The notes below the pieces were generated by a model. It saw nothing but the letters and a program-made list of their open reading frames with translations. It was not told the DNA's origin and did no database searches. A DNA stretch of 64,000 nucleotides from Paenibacillus thiaminolyticus (GTDB taxonomy: Bacteria > Bacillota > Bacilli > Paenibacillales > Paenibacillaceae), in assembly GCF_007066085.1 (NCBI RefSeq), contig NZ_CP041405.1, forward strand, positions 4,605,001 to 4,669,000, given 5' to 3'. Of this stretch, positions 15,231 to 24,435 are shown in pieces. The position numbers and the translations under genes are program-made. How positions within the stretch are numbered: position 1 is the first letter of the stretch; the number at the start of each line of letters is the position of its first letter.

Positions 15231-15670
15231 GAATATTGCCAGATACCGAGTTTGAGCGGATCAACGTTCACGCCACTAGGCGCTTTTGGAACTATCGTCT
15301 GATGCGGGTGTGTCCCGTTTTGTACTGACAAGCACGACAGCACTTTACGGGGGCGCTGCCGCCCCGGAAGATTGGGCGGGATAGGTTGATGAGGAAATGG
15401 TCCCAAGTACAAGAACCATTTATCACCGGCCAAAGTTAGGCGCGGAAGAGGAAGTCGGGAAGGCGGCGCATGTGGGAGACTTTCGTCCACAGTGCTGCGC
15501 ATGTCGCGTTGTTTTCCTGAGAGAGCATCATTGATGGGCGTATACAGGCTGCATCGAGGCATTGATGCCAGAGATGTGGCCAGCGCTCACGAACTGGCCC
15601 TCAATTTGAGCGAGCCTGGTTATCGCATTTGTCAGCTTCGTTGGTCGTATTCCCCCTATAACACGGTAAA
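15231..15670. other. 440-bp gap, no gene recognised
   Basis: Open frames on both strands are short and proline- or arginine-rich, without a ribosome site or a recognisable family. I see no transposase motif. It is probably decayed DNA between the toxin island and the repeat elements that follow. Confidence 0.5.
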
Positions 15671-15718
15671 AGGGGGTGTCTCAAAAGTAGTATTTAACTA
15701 CAGTGAGACAGCCCCCCT
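15671..15718. repeat. 48-bp near-perfect hairpin (MITE or IS-end-like)
   Basis: Arms AGGGGGTGTCTCA and TGAGACAGCCCCCCT pair across an inner GTAGT/ACTAC stem, so almost the whole stretch folds back. GTGTCTCA-type ends resemble terminal repeats of IS1182-like elements. No flanking gene needs a terminator here. Confidence 0.6.
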
Positions 15719-15790
15719 GATTCTATATGCTCGACTCGCCGAAAAACTGCAAAAATGCACCTTTCCTTTAAGATGTGTACTCCGTTACAG

Positions 15791-15938
15791 GGAATCCTGC
15801 AAAACGGCATCAATTTCACCCGTTTCTCTTCGACTTAGCTCAAAAGGGCCTAAAATGATGTAGCTGTGCAGCAATTCCTCGAAATGTGGACTCATTGAGC
15901 CGAAATTCCTGTAAAATAGCAGTAATTCCCTCCACATG
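15791..15938 (-). repeat. interspersed ~148-bp repeat, copy A
   Basis: The reverse complement closely matches 49182-49330. Both begin TGTGGAGGGAATT and run through CTATTTTACAGGAATTTCGG to GGGTGAAATT and GCAGGATTCC. Both copies can be read as the same ~49-residue frame (WRELLLFYRNFGS ... AVLQDSL). Adjacent bases 15939-16082 hold nothing recognised. Confidence 0.75.
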
Positions 15939-16082
15939 TGAAAACCCCAGGAGATTATGATGTCTCCAGAAGGCGATGACGCTCTGAATGCCAAGGATTC
16001 ACTGCCTCGTCCATCCTCCAATGCCGTTCCAGCCACCGCTTTTGAAGCGGCTGCCGGTGCTTCCCTTTTTCATGTCTCGGAA

Positions 16083-17399
16083 TCAGAGCTTCATGCGGCG
16101 GAACGATTCATGCGCTGCCTCCACGGTGCGCTCGATGTCTTCGCCGGTATGCGCCGTCGTCAGGAACCAGGCCTCATACTTCGAAGGCGCGAGGCAGATG
16201 CCCTGGTCGAGCATATGGCGGAAGAAGGCGGCGAAGGCCTCGCTGTCCGTGTCTTGCGCTTCGTCGTAGTTCGTCACCGGATGATCGCAGAAATGCGTCG
16301 AGAACGATCCGCGAATCCGGTTGATCGTGAGCGGAATGCCGTAACGATCGGCTCCTTCCTGAATGCCTTCCGTCAAGCGGACGGTCAGCTCCTCCATGCG
16401 CTCGTAGACGCCGGGCTCGGAGAGCACCTCCAGGCAAGCGATGCCTGCCGAGATCGAGGCAGGGTTGCCTGCCATCGTGCCTGCCTGATAGGCCGGACCG
16501 AGCGGAGCGACCTGCTCCATGACATGCTTCCGTCCGCCGTAGGCGCCGATCGGCAGCCCGCCGCCGATAATCTTGCCCATCGCGGTCAGATCCGGCTCGA
16601 TGGCCGCATGATCCGGGAAGGCGGCGTACGTCTGCGTGGAGCCGTAATGGAAGCGGAACGCGCTGATGACCTCGTCGTAGATGACGAGGGAGCCGTTGGC
16701 GCGCGCGAGCCGGCAGAGCCCTTCCAGGAAGCCGGGCTTCGGCATGACCATGCCGAAGTTGCCCACGATGGGCTCGACCATGACGGCGGCCACCTCGTCG
16801 CCCCAGCGCTCAAGCGCCGCCTGCAAGCTGTCCAGGTCATTGAACGGCACGGTGATAACCTCTTGGGCGATGCTGGCCGGAATGCCGGCGCTGTCCGGCA
16901 CGCCGAGCGTGGACGGGCCTGAGCCGGCGGCCACGAGCACGAGGTCGGAGTGGCCGTGGTAGCAGCCGGCGAACTTGATGACCTTCTCGCGCTTCGTGTA
17001 GGCGCGGGCGACCCGGATCGTCGTCATGACGGCCTCGGTGCCGGAGTTGACGAAGCGGACCTTGTCCATGGAAGGGACCGCTTCCTTCAGCATGAGGGCC
17101 AGCTTGATCTCCAGCTCGGTCGGCGTGCCGTAGAGCGTGCCGTTCTGGGCGGCCCGCACGATTGCTTCCGTCACGTGAGGGTGGGCATGCCCCGTAATAA
17201 TCGGGCCGTAAGCGGCCAAATAATCGATGTACCGGTTCCCGTCCACATCCCAGAAATGAGCGCCCTGCGCGCGATCCATGAAGACGGGAGCGCCGCCGCC
17301 TACTGCCTTGAAGGAGCGGGACGGACTGTTCACGCCTCCGACGATATGCTGCAGCGCTTCTTCATACAATTGGGCGGAACGTTGTCGGTTCGTAGTCAT
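16083..17399 (-). CDS. hemL: glutamate-1-semialdehyde 2,1-aminomutase
   Basis: 438-residue PLP enzyme converting glutamate-1-semialdehyde to 5-aminolevulinate in tetrapyrrole synthesis. Signatures are [10 protein letters not shown] near the N-terminus, [13 protein letters not shown], the GCYHGHSD loop, [11 protein letters not shown], and the PLP lysine in [13 protein letters not shown] (about residue 270). The opening and [14 protein letters not shown] resemble the second, GsaB-type paralogue of Bacillus. It stands away from other hem genes, so it may be the accessory copy. Ribosome site AAAGGAG. Its ATG overlaps the stop of the upstream LCP gene by four bases (ATGA), implying translational coupling. 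Confidence 0.92.
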   Translation of the reverse strand: MTTNRQRSAQLYEEALQHIVGGVNSPSRSFKAVGGGAPVFMDRAQGAHFWDVDGNRYIDYLAAYGPIITGHAHPHVTEAIVRAAQNGTLYGTPTELEIKLALMLKEAVPSMDKVRFVNSGTEAVMTTIRVARAYTKREKVIKFAGCYHGHSDLVLVAAGSGPSTLGVPDSAGIPASIAQEVITVPFNDLDSLQAALERWGDEVAAVMVEPIVGNFGMVMPKPGFLEGLCRLARANGSLVIYDEVISAFRFHYGSTQTYAAFPDHAAIEPDLTAMGKIIGGGLPIGAYGGRKHVMEQVAPLGPAYQAGTMAGNPASISAGIACLEVLSEPGVYERMEELTVRLTEGIQEGADRYGIPLTINRIRGSFSTHFCDHPVTNYDEAQDTDSEAFAAFFRHMLDQGICLAPSKYEAWFLTTAHTGEDIERTVEAAHESFRRMKL

Positions 17400-18406
17400 G
17401 GGGATGTATCTCCTTTATTGTCGTTGTTTTCTCCCGATGCGGAGTCCTCGAGCTTATCGTTCAGAGCATCTTGAATGTACTGCTTCAGCCGGTCCTGGTC
17501 CAGGACTTGAAGCACGGCGGACTGATTGACCATCAGGTCCGCCACATTGTCCATCGGCGGAAGCTGATGGCTCTGGCCGATCGTACTGTCATATCCGAGC
17601 GCGGCCAGCTTGATGAGATCATCGGCGGTCAGATTGGTCTCCACATAAGGGGAGACCTTATTGATGAGCGCCGGAAGCTGAATGATCGACCAGGCGGACT
17701 TGAGCTTGTCGGCCACCGCCGTCAGCAGCTCGCGCTGGCGCTTCGTCCGGGCGAAGTCGGACATGGCATCATACCGGAATCGTACATACATGAGTGCAGT
17801 TTTGCCGTTCAACATCTGTTTTCCTTTTTTCAGATCAATATCGAATTCGTGGTTGTCCGCCTTGCTCGTATACTTCATATCCTTCTCGACATCGAATTCC
17901 ACCCCGCCAATCGCATCGATTAACTGGATAAAGCCTTGAAAATCGGTATACACGTAATACTGGATGTCCAATCCGGTCAGATTGCCGACCGTCTTCATCG
18001 CCAGCTCCGGTCCGCCGTAGGCGAGAGCGGCATTGATGCGATCCTGGCCGAACCCGGGAATATCGACGTACGTATCCCGGAGAATGGAGAACAGATGCGC
18101 TTTGTCCGTGGCGGGATCGAATGAAGCGAGCAGCAGCGAATCCGAACGAGGGACCTCATTCGGATTCATCCCCCGCGAGTCGCCGCCCAGCAGCAAAATA
18201 TTGACGCGCTCCGAGCCTTCCCATCTCGGCGGCTCGACCTCCTTCGGTTCGGGGAGGTTGTTCACGACTGGCGCGAAGCGGGACTGATCCGGCGGCTTCT
18301 GGAGGCTGTTCAGACTATTGTACATCGCCCAGATGTAGTAACCGACGCTGCCAATGAGCAGTACGAGCAATACAACGAGTGCGTGCTTCCAATACTTTTT
18401 GATCAT
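17396..18406 (-). CDS. LytR-CpsA-Psr (LCP) family cell-wall ligase
   Basis: About 336 residues from ATG 18406 (GAAAGGA upstream). A longer form to 18469 is unlikely. It has one N-terminal transmembrane helix (about residues 8-27), then an extracytoplasmic LCP domain with [47 protein letters not shown] and [21 protein letters not shown]. The Arg/Asp residues in these motifs bind the polyprenyl pyrophosphate. LCP enzymes attach teichoic acids or other glycopolymers to peptidoglycan. Coupling with hemL is odd functionally and may simply reflect local operon rearrangement. Confidence 0.93.
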   Translation of the reverse strand: MIKKYWKHALVVLLVLLIGSVGYYIWAMYNSLNSLQKPPDQSRFAPVVNNLPEPKEVEPPRWEGSERVNILLLGGDSRGMNPNEVPRSDSLLLASFDPATDKAHLFSILRDTYVDIPGFGQDRINAALAYGGPELAMKTVGNLTGLDIQYYVYTDFQGFIQLIDAIGGVEFDVEKDMKYTSKADNHEFDIDLKKGKQMLNGKTALMYVRFRYDAMSDFARTKRQRELLTAVADKLKSAWSIIQLPALINKVSPYVETNLTADDLIKLAALGYDSTIGQSHQLPPMDNVADLMVNQSAVLQVLDQDRLKQYIQDALNDKLEDSASGENNDNKGDTSP

Positions 18407-18669
18407 CGATAGGTCCTTTCCGCATCCGGCGGAGCAGTAAAATGATGGAGTCGTCTCCGGCGCATTCATTCAAGTCGATATACATGCTATATTAAAAGGT
18501 ATGGATGTTAGCCCCGCATCTTGTCTATTCATTATAAAATCTTTACGTTCCCAAAATCAATTCGGACCCCGGGCTTGTCCGTCCGGGGAGACTCGAGCAT
18601 AGAGGCATGTTCCGCTCCGCGGCGGACAACCAACCGGACAACCAATTAGAAAGGGTGAGGCTGACAACG
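18407..18669. promoter_or_regulatory. divergent intergenic region, LCP / ABC exporter
   Basis: About 260 bp between divergent genes. It holds an AT-rich stretch with a TATATTAAAAGGTAT run (18487-18501) that could serve the minus-strand promoter. A GC-rich hairpin (ACCCCGGG / CCGGGG, about 18567-18595) sits ahead of the ABC gene. No known operator was recognised. Confidence 0.35.
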
Positions 18670-19800
18670 ATGAATGCGATTGAAGTACGGGATCTGCGCA
18701 AGACCTTCCGCGTGCAGAAAAATCGGGAAGGACTGAGCGGCGCCTTACTCGACTTGTTCAAGCGCGAATATAATGAAGTGATGGCCGTGAAGGACATCTC
18801 CTTCACGATACCGCAGGGGGAAATATGCGGGTATATCGGCGAGAACGGCGCCGGCAAATCCACCACGATCAAAATGCTGACTGGCATCCTCGTGCCGACG
18901 GCCGGCGACATCCGGGTGAGCGGCTTCATCCCGCACGCCGAGCGGGAGCGGTTCGTCCAGGGCATCGGCGTCGTGTTCGGACAGCGGAGCCAGCTCTGGT
19001 GGGATATCGGGGTCATCGAATCGTTCCGTCTGCTGCGCAAGGTGTACCGGGTGCCGGAGGCAGACTTCAAGCGGCGGCTGGACGAGCTGATCGAGCGGCT
19101 GCAGCTTCAAGATCTGCTGAACCGGCCGGTAAGGAAGCTGAGCTTGGGCCAGCGCATGCGCTGCGAGCTGGTAGCGTCCCTGCTGCATCAGCCGTCGGTC
19201 CTGTTCCTCGACGAGCCGACCATCGGACTCGATATCGTCGTGAAGACGGAGATTCGCGACTTCCTCCTGACGCTGAACCGCGAGCATGGCACGACGATTC
19301 TGCTGACGACGCATGATCTGCAGGACATCGAAGCGCTCTGCACCCGCGTCATTATGCTGGATGACGGACGCATTATCTATGACGGAAGCCTGGACATGCT
19401 CAAGTCCACCTGGGGCCAAGGGCGAGAGGTCCGCTTCCAGTTCGCCAAGCCGATGCGCGCGGGCGATGCCGAGGCGCTTACTTCCGGTCTCGAAGGAACC
19501 TGGACGGTACACTCGCCATACGAAGCGAGCATTCATGTGCCGCTGGAGACGAATATTTCCGATGTCATCGGGCGCGTCGTCGGGGGAGCTTCTATCTCCG
19601 ACCTGAAGATTGTAGAGACGAACACGGATGACATCGTCCGCGAGATTTACAAGACCGGCAATGCGGAGCTGCCGGAGCAATCCGGCGGGGCAGCCCCCGA
19701 AGGGAACGGCACGGCCGAAACCAACGGCACGGCTGGAACCGGCGCTGACGAAACCGATGCGGACGCCGAGCGGGAGAAGGATGCGGTGCTTCATGGCTAG
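18670..19800 (+). CDS. ABC-2 exporter ATP-binding protein
   Basis: About 376 residues from ATG 18670 (AAAGGGTGAGG upstream). Walker A GENGAGKST (about 60-68), Q-loop region GVVFGQRSQLWWD, signature LSLGQRM, and Walker B with LFLDEPTIGLD are all present. The FGQRSQLWW segment marks the subgroup working with DUF990-type ABC-2 permeases, two of which follow. A C-terminal tail of about 45 residues is rich in Gly, Thr and Glu and looks low-complexity. The last eight bases overlap the first permease. Substrate unknown. A paralogous system lies at 29994-32572. Confidence 0.93.
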   Translation: MNAIEVRDLRKTFRVQKNREGLSGALLDLFKREYNEVMAVKDISFTIPQGEICGYIGENGAGKSTTIKMLTGILVPTAGDIRVSGFIPHAERERFVQGIGVVFGQRSQLWWDIGVIESFRLLRKVYRVPEADFKRRLDELIERLQLQDLLNRPVRKLSLGQRMRCELVASLLHQPSVLFLDEPTIGLDIVVKTEIRDFLLTLNREHGTTILLTTHDLQDIEALCTRVIMLDDGRIIYDGSLDMLKSTWGQGREVRFQFAKPMRAGDAEALTSGLEGTWTVHSPYEASIHVPLETNISDVIGRVVGGASISDLKIVETNTDDIVREIYKTGNAELPEQSGGAAPEGNGTAETNGTAGTGADETDADAEREKDAVLHG

Positions 19801-20587
19801 CGCATATCTTGACTTAATCCGGATCCGGTTTTTGACGATGCTGGCTTACCGGGTCAATTATTATTCCGGTATTCTCATTTATACGCTCAGCATCGGCGTC
19901 TATTATTTCACTTGGCAGGCGATCTATGGGGGCCAAGGCTCCTTGGCGGGCTTCACCGCCGGGCAGATGACCACCTACATCGCGGTATCGTGGATGGCGC
20001 GCGCCTTCTATTTCAACAATATGGACCGCGAGATTGCGAACGAGATTCGGGACGGCAGCGTCGCGATCCAGTTCATCCGTCCTTATAACTATTTAATTGT
20101 GAAAATGATGCAGGCCTTCGGCGAAGGCATCTTCCGCCTGCTCTTGTTCATGACGCCGGGCATGATCATTGCCTGCCTGCTGTTCCCGGTAGAGCTGCCG
20201 ACGGATCCGAAGCGCTGGCTCGTCTTCGCCTTGATGCTCTTTTTCAGCTTCCTGATCAATTCGCAGCTGAACATTCTTACGGGCCTGACTGCCTTTTTCG
20301 TCGAAAATAATGAGGGCATGATCCGGATGAAGCGGGTGGTCGTCGATCTGTTCTCTGGCGTGATCGTGCCGATCTCGTTCTTCCCGGGCTGGCTCATTAC
20401 GCTGAACGAATGGCTGCCGTTCCAGGCGATTACGTTCTTGCCGAGCTCGGTGTTCACCGGCCGTATCGAGGACGCCCAGATTCTGTCGGTGATCGGGATA
20501 CAGATCGTCTGGTTCGCCGTGCTGATCGTTCCTATTCTGTTGATGTGGCGGGCCGCCCGGCATCGCCTGTTCGTGCAAGGAGGGTAG
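19793..20587 (+). CDS. ABC-2 family permease (exporter subunit 1)
   Basis: 264 residues, six predicted membrane helices, starting at ATG 19793 inside the end of the ATPase gene. The WMARAFYFNNMDREIANEIRDG region and IRPYNYLIVK are characteristic of DUF990-type permeases. In these the amphipathic coupling segment after helix 2 contacts the ATPase. It is the first of a heterodimeric pair with the next gene, and translational overlap with the ATPase supports a 2:1:1 complex in the cytoplasmic membrane. Substrate not identifiable from sequence. Confidence 0.9.
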   Translation: MASAYLDLIRIRFLTMLAYRVNYYSGILIYTLSIGVYYFTWQAIYGGQGSLAGFTAGQMTTYIAVSWMARAFYFNNMDREIANEIRDGSVAIQFIRPYNYLIVKMMQAFGEGIFRLLLFMTPGMIIACLLFPVELPTDPKRWLVFALMLFFSFLINSQLNILTGLTAFFVENNEGMIRMKRVVVDLFSGVIVPISFFPGWLITLNEWLPFQAITFLPSSVFTGRIEDAQILSVIGIQIVWFAVLIVPILLMWRAARHRLFVQGG

Positions 20588-20592
20588 GGCGC

Positions 20593-21378
20593 ATGTACTA
20601 TTTCGGTCTCGTAGGAGAATATTTGAAAAATTACTTGAAAACCCGCCTCACGTACCGTGCGGACTTCTGGGTCGAAATGCTGTCAGACCTGTTCTTCCAG
20701 GCGACGAACCTCATCTTCATCTTCGTCATCTTCATGCATACGCCGACGCTGGCGGGCTGGACGCGGGACGAGATGATTTTCGTCTACGGCTACTTCATGA
20801 TTCCGTACGGCGTGTTCAGCTGCTTTTTCAATCTGTGGAACTTCAGCGAGCGCTATATTGTCAAAGGCGAGATGGACCGCATTCTGACCCGGCCAGCCCA
20901 TAATCTGTTCCAGATTCTGCTGGAAAATGTCGACCCGCCGGCACTTATCGGTTCTGTCGTCGGGGCCGTCATGATGGGCGTCTGCTGGGCCCGGCTCGGA
21001 CTCGGCTTCGGCTTAATCGAGCTGCTGATGCTGCTCGTCATGCTGGCTGGCTCGGTCATGGTCTACTTCGGCGTCTATGCGGCACTGACGTCGCTGTCGT
21101 TCTACACGGATGCCCCAACCGGCATCCTGCCGCTCGTCTTCAACATTCAGAGCTACGGGCGCTATCCGCTCACGATCTACAACCGCTTCCTTCAGGTGCT
21201 GTTGACCTGGGTGCTTCCGTTCGCCTTCGTCGGCATCGTCCCGGCCTCCTACTTCGTGGAGGGCAAGGGCATGGAGCAGATGGCCTTGCTGACGCCGCTG
21301 ATGGGCATCGCCTTCTTCGCGCTCGGCCTGACGCTGTGGAACGTCGGCGTTAAGCGGTATCGCGGGGCGGGCTCGTAG
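20593..21378 (+). CDS. ABC-2 family permease (exporter subunit 2)
   Basis: 261 residues from ATG 20593 with AGGAGGG directly upstream. About six membrane helices. The segment WNFSERYIVKGEMDRILTRPAHNLFQILLEN is the coupling region, equivalent to the paralogue at 31008-31799 (HHLEKYLVTGTLDGLLLRPI). It pairs with the upstream permease. The operon ends with a strong terminator 32 bases after the stop. Confidence 0.9.
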   Translation: MYYFGLVGEYLKNYLKTRLTYRADFWVEMLSDLFFQATNLIFIFVIFMHTPTLAGWTRDEMIFVYGYFMIPYGVFSCFFNLWNFSERYIVKGEMDRILTRPAHNLFQILLENVDPPALIGSVVGAVMMGVCWARLGLGFGLIELLMLLVMLAGSVMVYFGVYAALTSLSFYTDAPTGILPLVFNIQSYGRYPLTIYNRFLQVLLTWVLPFAFVGIVPASYFVEGKGMEQMALLTPLMGIAFFALGLTLWNVGVKRYRGAGS

Positions 21379-21409
21379 CTTTCGGCCAGACACGTTCTAT
21401 GGAGCGTAA

Positions 21410-21463
21410 CAATGCCGTCGATTCTGGTTTCCATGCCGGGATCGACGGCATTGCTATTTTTTT
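21410..21463 (+). terminator. strong terminator after the ABC-2 operon
   Basis: Perfect 13-bp stem CAATGCCGTCGAT / ATCGACGGCATTG, then CTATTTTTTT. Confidence 0.92.
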
Positions 21464-21478
21464 GGGGGGGTGATATAG

Positions 21479-21658
21479 ATGCTTAAAATAACCGAATTCA
21501 ATGAAAAGAAGGACTCCATGTATATTGTTACCCCCTGGGGCATTCCCTGGGGGATTTATATTTCCAGTGAGATGCAGTTGGATTCAGAAAAGTCATTTAT
21601 CAACAATGCAAAGAACATATCATCTAAAAGCTTGTACCAATTAAAGTTAAAAAAGTAA
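21479..21658 (+). CDS. small hypothetical protein (59 aa)
   Basis: Short frame beginning ATG CTT AAA ATA, preceded by a G-rich GGGGGGGTGAT site 6-8 bases upstream. The product is lysine-rich at its C-terminus, has two WGIP/WGIY tryptophan repeats in the middle (residues 20-27), no signal peptide and no membrane segment. It lies in AT-rich DNA just after the ABC terminator and 102 bp ahead of the secreted YiiX-like gene. No family recognised. The coding call rests on the ribosome site and amino-acid composition only. Confidence 0.4.
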   Translation: MLKITEFNEKKDSMYIVTPWGIPWGIYISSEMQLDSEKSFINNAKNISSKSLYQLKLKK

Positions 21659-21760
21659 AATAATTAAGAATGAAATATTAATTGGAATATTGGCGTGGTG
21701 TTTTAAGTAATCATGTAATGGCTGGCCAGCCGCAAATGAAAGAGCACAGAGGAGGACGAA

Positions 21761-22327
21761 ATGAAAAAAATTAAAGTCGTTACTCTCTTTTTATTTGCGT
21801 TCATTATGTTTTTTTCAACATTCCCAGTATACTCGTTTGCGGCGACGAATTATCCAGGGACGAGGGAAGCGGTTAAGGCCGGGGATGTTATTTTTTCGCC
21901 AAAAGGCAAGTCTACTTTTTTTGTGGGGCATGTCGCTATTGTAGGCACTGACGGATATATTTATCACGCCTATCCTAACAAAGATGGCAAGAGGCGGGAT
22001 AGCGTAAAGAATTATTTTAATCTCTTTGATTCCGGAGATGAATTTAAAGTACTTCGTCCCAAAAAACCAAAATCATTAGATCCGGATAAAGCGGCCGAAA
22101 TGGCAGAAGCCATCTACAAGGTAATCGAAAATTATAATGTAATGGATATCAATCTAAATAATTTCGCAGATAACTATTGCTCCAAATTGATTTGGCAAGC
22201 CTACTTTTTTACTTCCTGGACCGATATCACGGATCAAGATCTAGAGTATCTTTCACAAGCATGGATATATCCTAACGACATAAGGGATTCCGCCCATTTT
22301 AATACGGCAGTATCTTTTAAAAAGTAA
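21761..22327 (+). CDS. secreted YiiX/NlpC-P60-superfamily (permuted papain fold) protein
   Basis: 188 residues, strong ribosome site AGAGGAGGACGAA. A clear signal peptide is present (MKKIK, hydrophobic run, cleavage after YSFAA near residue 28). The mature protein has GDVIFSPKG, then GHVAIVGTDGYIYHA (catalytic His), then NYCSKLIWQAY (catalytic Cys, about residue 140). His before Cys is the order of the circularly permuted papain-like proteins (YiiX/YebB, LRAT), probably acting on cell-wall peptides or lipid amides. Which substrate is unknown. Neighbours are small unknown proteins in AT-rich DNA. Confidence 0.75.
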   Translation: MKKIKVVTLFLFAFIMFFSTFPVYSFAATNYPGTREAVKAGDVIFSPKGKSTFFVGHVAIVGTDGYIYHAYPNKDGKRRDSVKNYFNLFDSGDEFKVLRPKKPKSLDPDKAAEMAEAIYKVIENYNVMDINLNNFADNYCSKLIWQAYFFTSWTDITDQDLEYLSQAWIYPNDIRDSAHFNTAVSFKK

Positions 22328-22335
22328 ATGATTCT

Positions 22336-22367
22336 CAGGCAGCCGGGAATGAACTCCCGGTTGCCTG
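22336..22367 (+). terminator. hairpin after the YiiX-like gene
   Basis: Stem CAGGCAGCCGGGA / TCCCGGTTGCCTG with a six-base loop (one G-U). No good T-run, so possibly a weak terminator. Confidence 0.5.
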
Positions 22368-22517
22368 GGCTAGGCTTTGGAATCGTCCCATCTGTCGGTG
22401 CATTGGGTATTCTCGTAAAAACTTTTGCAAAAACAGAAGAAAAATAGATATTGTTGGGGAATATATATAATGGTAACCATATCATGAAATAATGTACGAG
22501 AGAAAGGAGCCGCCCCC

Positions 22518-22862
22518 TTGAGAAAAGCAGCCAAGGTATATGGAATTTTCGCCACAGTGATTGTTCTTATCCCTATCCTGATGTTCGCCTACATTCAATA
22601 TCAACTCGCTTCCCTCGAAAAAGCAACCTATGAGCATCTGATTGGCCGGCAAGGCTATGCCGAAAGCGATATTCTCCACCTTGATACGAAACTCAAATTC
22701 CTCTCCTTATATACAGCGGAGGTGGTCTTTACCGATGAGCCCGATATCACCTATGACTACAAAAGAAACGAAAAAGGAGATATCATTCAAGTAGGCATGT
22801 CCGATCCGGAAGGAGCGGATTGGAAGAATTATAAGTATAAGCATGAAGAAGCATCGCCATAG
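22518..22862 (+). CDS. DUF3139-like membrane-anchored small protein
   Basis: 114 residues from a TTG start at 22518, set by AAAGGAG (22502-22508). One N-terminal membrane helix (about residues 8-26) is followed by a soluble outside domain. That domain has HLIGRQGYAESDI, TAEVVFTDEPDITYDYKRNEKGDI and a short acidic tail. This pattern matches DUF3139 proteins, common as multiple copies in Bacillus and Paenibacillus and without assigned function. It is followed 36 bp later by an unknown protein in the same direction. Confidence 0.7.
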   Translation: MRKAAKVYGIFATVIVLIPILMFAYIQYQLASLEKATYEHLIGRQGYAESDILHLDTKLKFLSLYTAEVVFTDEPDITYDYKRNEKGDIIQVGMSDPEGADWKNYKYKHEEASP

Positions 22863-22898
22863 AAAAAGCGACTGCATTCGCTACTGGGGAGGGACGAT

Positions 22899-23312
22899 AT
22901 GTTAACGAAGGCGAAGGAATTATTGCCTCTGATGAAGCGGATTATCGAGTATAGCGGCAGCATCCATAGGCAGGAGGACGGCTCCGAGGGGAAGCCGGAG
23001 GAGATGGCGCGGTTGAAGCAGGAATATGCGGCGCTGCTGGAAGGAATGAGCCGGGAAGATCTTTTGCTCATCCGAACGGTGGCTAATATCGGAGATTCAG
23101 AGAGAGGCCATCGTTTTTCTAGAGAAAAGGGGAAGGGAGAAATACAGGAAACGATTTTCGAAATAGAAATACGTTCCACGCCGGAGGAACTGCTGGCGAC
23201 CTACCATCAATATTTGGTGTATCATACGAAGGAGCAAGAGATTCAAAATTTTAGGTACCGTGTGGATGTACCTTGTAATTTGACCGAAGGGATTCAAATT
23301 CTCGGACTGTAA
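22899..23312 (+). CDS. hypothetical protein
   Basis: 137 residues with a good GGGGAGGGA ribosome site. No signal peptide or membrane segment. The first 65 residues look helical and charged (MLTKAKELLPLMKRIIEYSG, then a Glu/Lys-rich linker and LKQEYAALLEGMSREDLLLIRTV). The second half has predicted strands. No family recognised. It may share a transcript with the DUF3139-like gene upstream and the small gene after it. Confidence 0.65.
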   Translation: MLTKAKELLPLMKRIIEYSGSIHRQEDGSEGKPEEMARLKQEYAALLEGMSREDLLLIRTVANIGDSERGHRFSREKGKGEIQETIFEIEIRSTPEELLATYHQYLVYHTKEQEIQNFRYRVDVPCNLTEGIQILGL

Positions 23313-23321
23313 CGCTGCCCG

Positions 23322-23672
23322 ATGATGTCCCTGAGTAAACCAAGGCAGGCTAAGGAGTGGAGTGCTATCATTATCGAAATTATCGTGTACCATGATCAAT
23401 TCACTTATATCGATTGCCCGGACGAGGTCGGAGCCAATATCCGAGCCCTTCAAGGCGAATTTGATGAATTCTTGCGTAATCTGGAGGGCAACCATCCGTT
23501 CCGGCAGTACCACGAATTTATCGAGAACGGCCAAGTGGTCTTACAAGGATATGTCAACGTGTTTGGGGCGGAAGAGTTCATCGACTGGCTGAACGTGGTG
23601 AGGTTCAAGCGGGAAGTCGCGAAGGTGATTCCGAAGCCGTACGAGCCGCCTGCTGCTACGATTTACTTTTAA
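23322..23672 (+). CDS. hypothetical protein, start uncertain
   Basis: Frame of up to 116 residues from ATG 23322, but no ribosome site precedes that ATG. A strong AAGGAGTGGAG (23352-23362) sits inside the frame just before ATC/ATT codons at 23367/23370, giving a ~100-residue protein beginning IIEIIVYHDQFTYID. A rare ATT start is therefore plausible. The product has YVNVFGAEEFIDWLNVVRFKREVAKVIP near the end and resembles small uncharacterised Paenibacillus proteins. No function assigned. Confidence 0.55.
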   Translation: MMSLSKPRQAKEWSAIIIEIIVYHDQFTYIDCPDEVGANIRALQGEFDEFLRNLEGNHPFRQYHEFIENGQVVLQGYVNVFGAEEFIDWLNVVRFKREVAKVIPKPYEPPAATIYF

Positions 23673-23796
23673 TAGATGCCTTTGGGCGGGGTCCGCGTTA
23701 TCGGGGATTGGTTGTTTTTTGAAAAAGACAGCGTTCAATGGTAAGCTAGAGGCATCATGCAACGGCAGTCTTGACTGCCGGGAAGGAGTGCTGCAA

Positions 23797-24276
23797 ATGG
23801 CATCATCCGATCAAGTCCAGCTCGGACAAGCCGTGCCGGACTTTACGCTTCCGTCCTCAACGGGCGACAATATATCGCTGCGCGATTATGCGGGCAAGAA
23901 GGTCGTGCTCTATTTCTATCCGAAAGATATGACACCAGGCTGCACACAGGAGGCATGCGACTTCCGCGATTACCACGGCGACTTCGAGAAATACAATGCG
24001 GTCGTCTTGGGCATTAGCCCCGACACCTTGAAGTCCCACGAGAAGTTCATTGAGAAGCACGGCCTGCCTTTCCCGCTGCTTGCCGACACGGAGCATGCAG
24101 TGGCCGACCTGTTCGGCGTCTGGCAGCTGAAGAAGATGTACGGCAAGGAGTATTACGGCATCGTTCGTTCGACCTTTCTGATTGACGGGGAGGGCAAGCT
24201 GGCGAAGGAATGGCGCAAGGTGAAGGTGAAAGGGCACACGGAAGAGGTGCTTGAGGCCGTGCGCGAGCTGGGTTAA
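23797..24276 (+). CDS. bcp: thioredoxin-dependent peroxiredoxin (Bcp/PrxQ)
   Basis: 159 residues from ATG 23797 (GGAAGGAG upstream). The in-frame extension to 23719 lacks support. PrxQ/Bcp signatures are FTLPSSTG, VVLYFYPKDMTPGCTQEACDFRD with peroxidatic Cys and resolving Cys five residues apart (atypical 2-Cys), and VLGISPD. It reduces hydroperoxides in the cytosol using thioredoxin. A short inverted repeat (GGCAGTC / GACTGCC) lies just before the ribosome site. It is apparently monocistronic. Confidence 0.93.
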   Translation: MASSDQVQLGQAVPDFTLPSSTGDNISLRDYAGKKVVLYFYPKDMTPGCTQEACDFRDYHGDFEKYNAVVLGISPDTLKSHEKFIEKHGLPFPLLADTEHAVADLFGVWQLKKMYGKEYYGIVRSTFLIDGEGKLAKEWRKVKVKGHTEEVLEAVRELG

Positions 24277-24370
24277 ATGAATGTTATGCACAAAAGGCGG
24301 CCCAAGGTCCGGGAGGACATGACATGGAGCCGCTTTTTGCATGGGAGCCGGTGCAGGCTTCGAATACAGA

Positions 24371-24429
24371 GCACCCCTTGGCCATTATTGAATGCGTTGC
24401 GGCATATCGGTGATGAAACCAAGGGGTGC
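24371..24429 (-). repeat. inverted repeat downstream of the flavin lipoprotein gene
   Basis: Arms GCACCCCTTGG (24371-24381) and CCAAGGGGTGC (24419-24429) are perfect, with an inner ATGC(C)G / CGCAT pairing in the loop. It lies between the convergent bcp and FMN-lipoprotein genes and may terminate either, though there is no T-run. Confidence 0.45.
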
Positions 24430-24435
24430 GTTAGG

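Noticed and set aside
15218..15562. 114-codon minus-strand frame beside the toxin islet
   Set aside because: No family resemblance and no ribosome site. It overlaps the toxin control block, so it is treated as noncoding.
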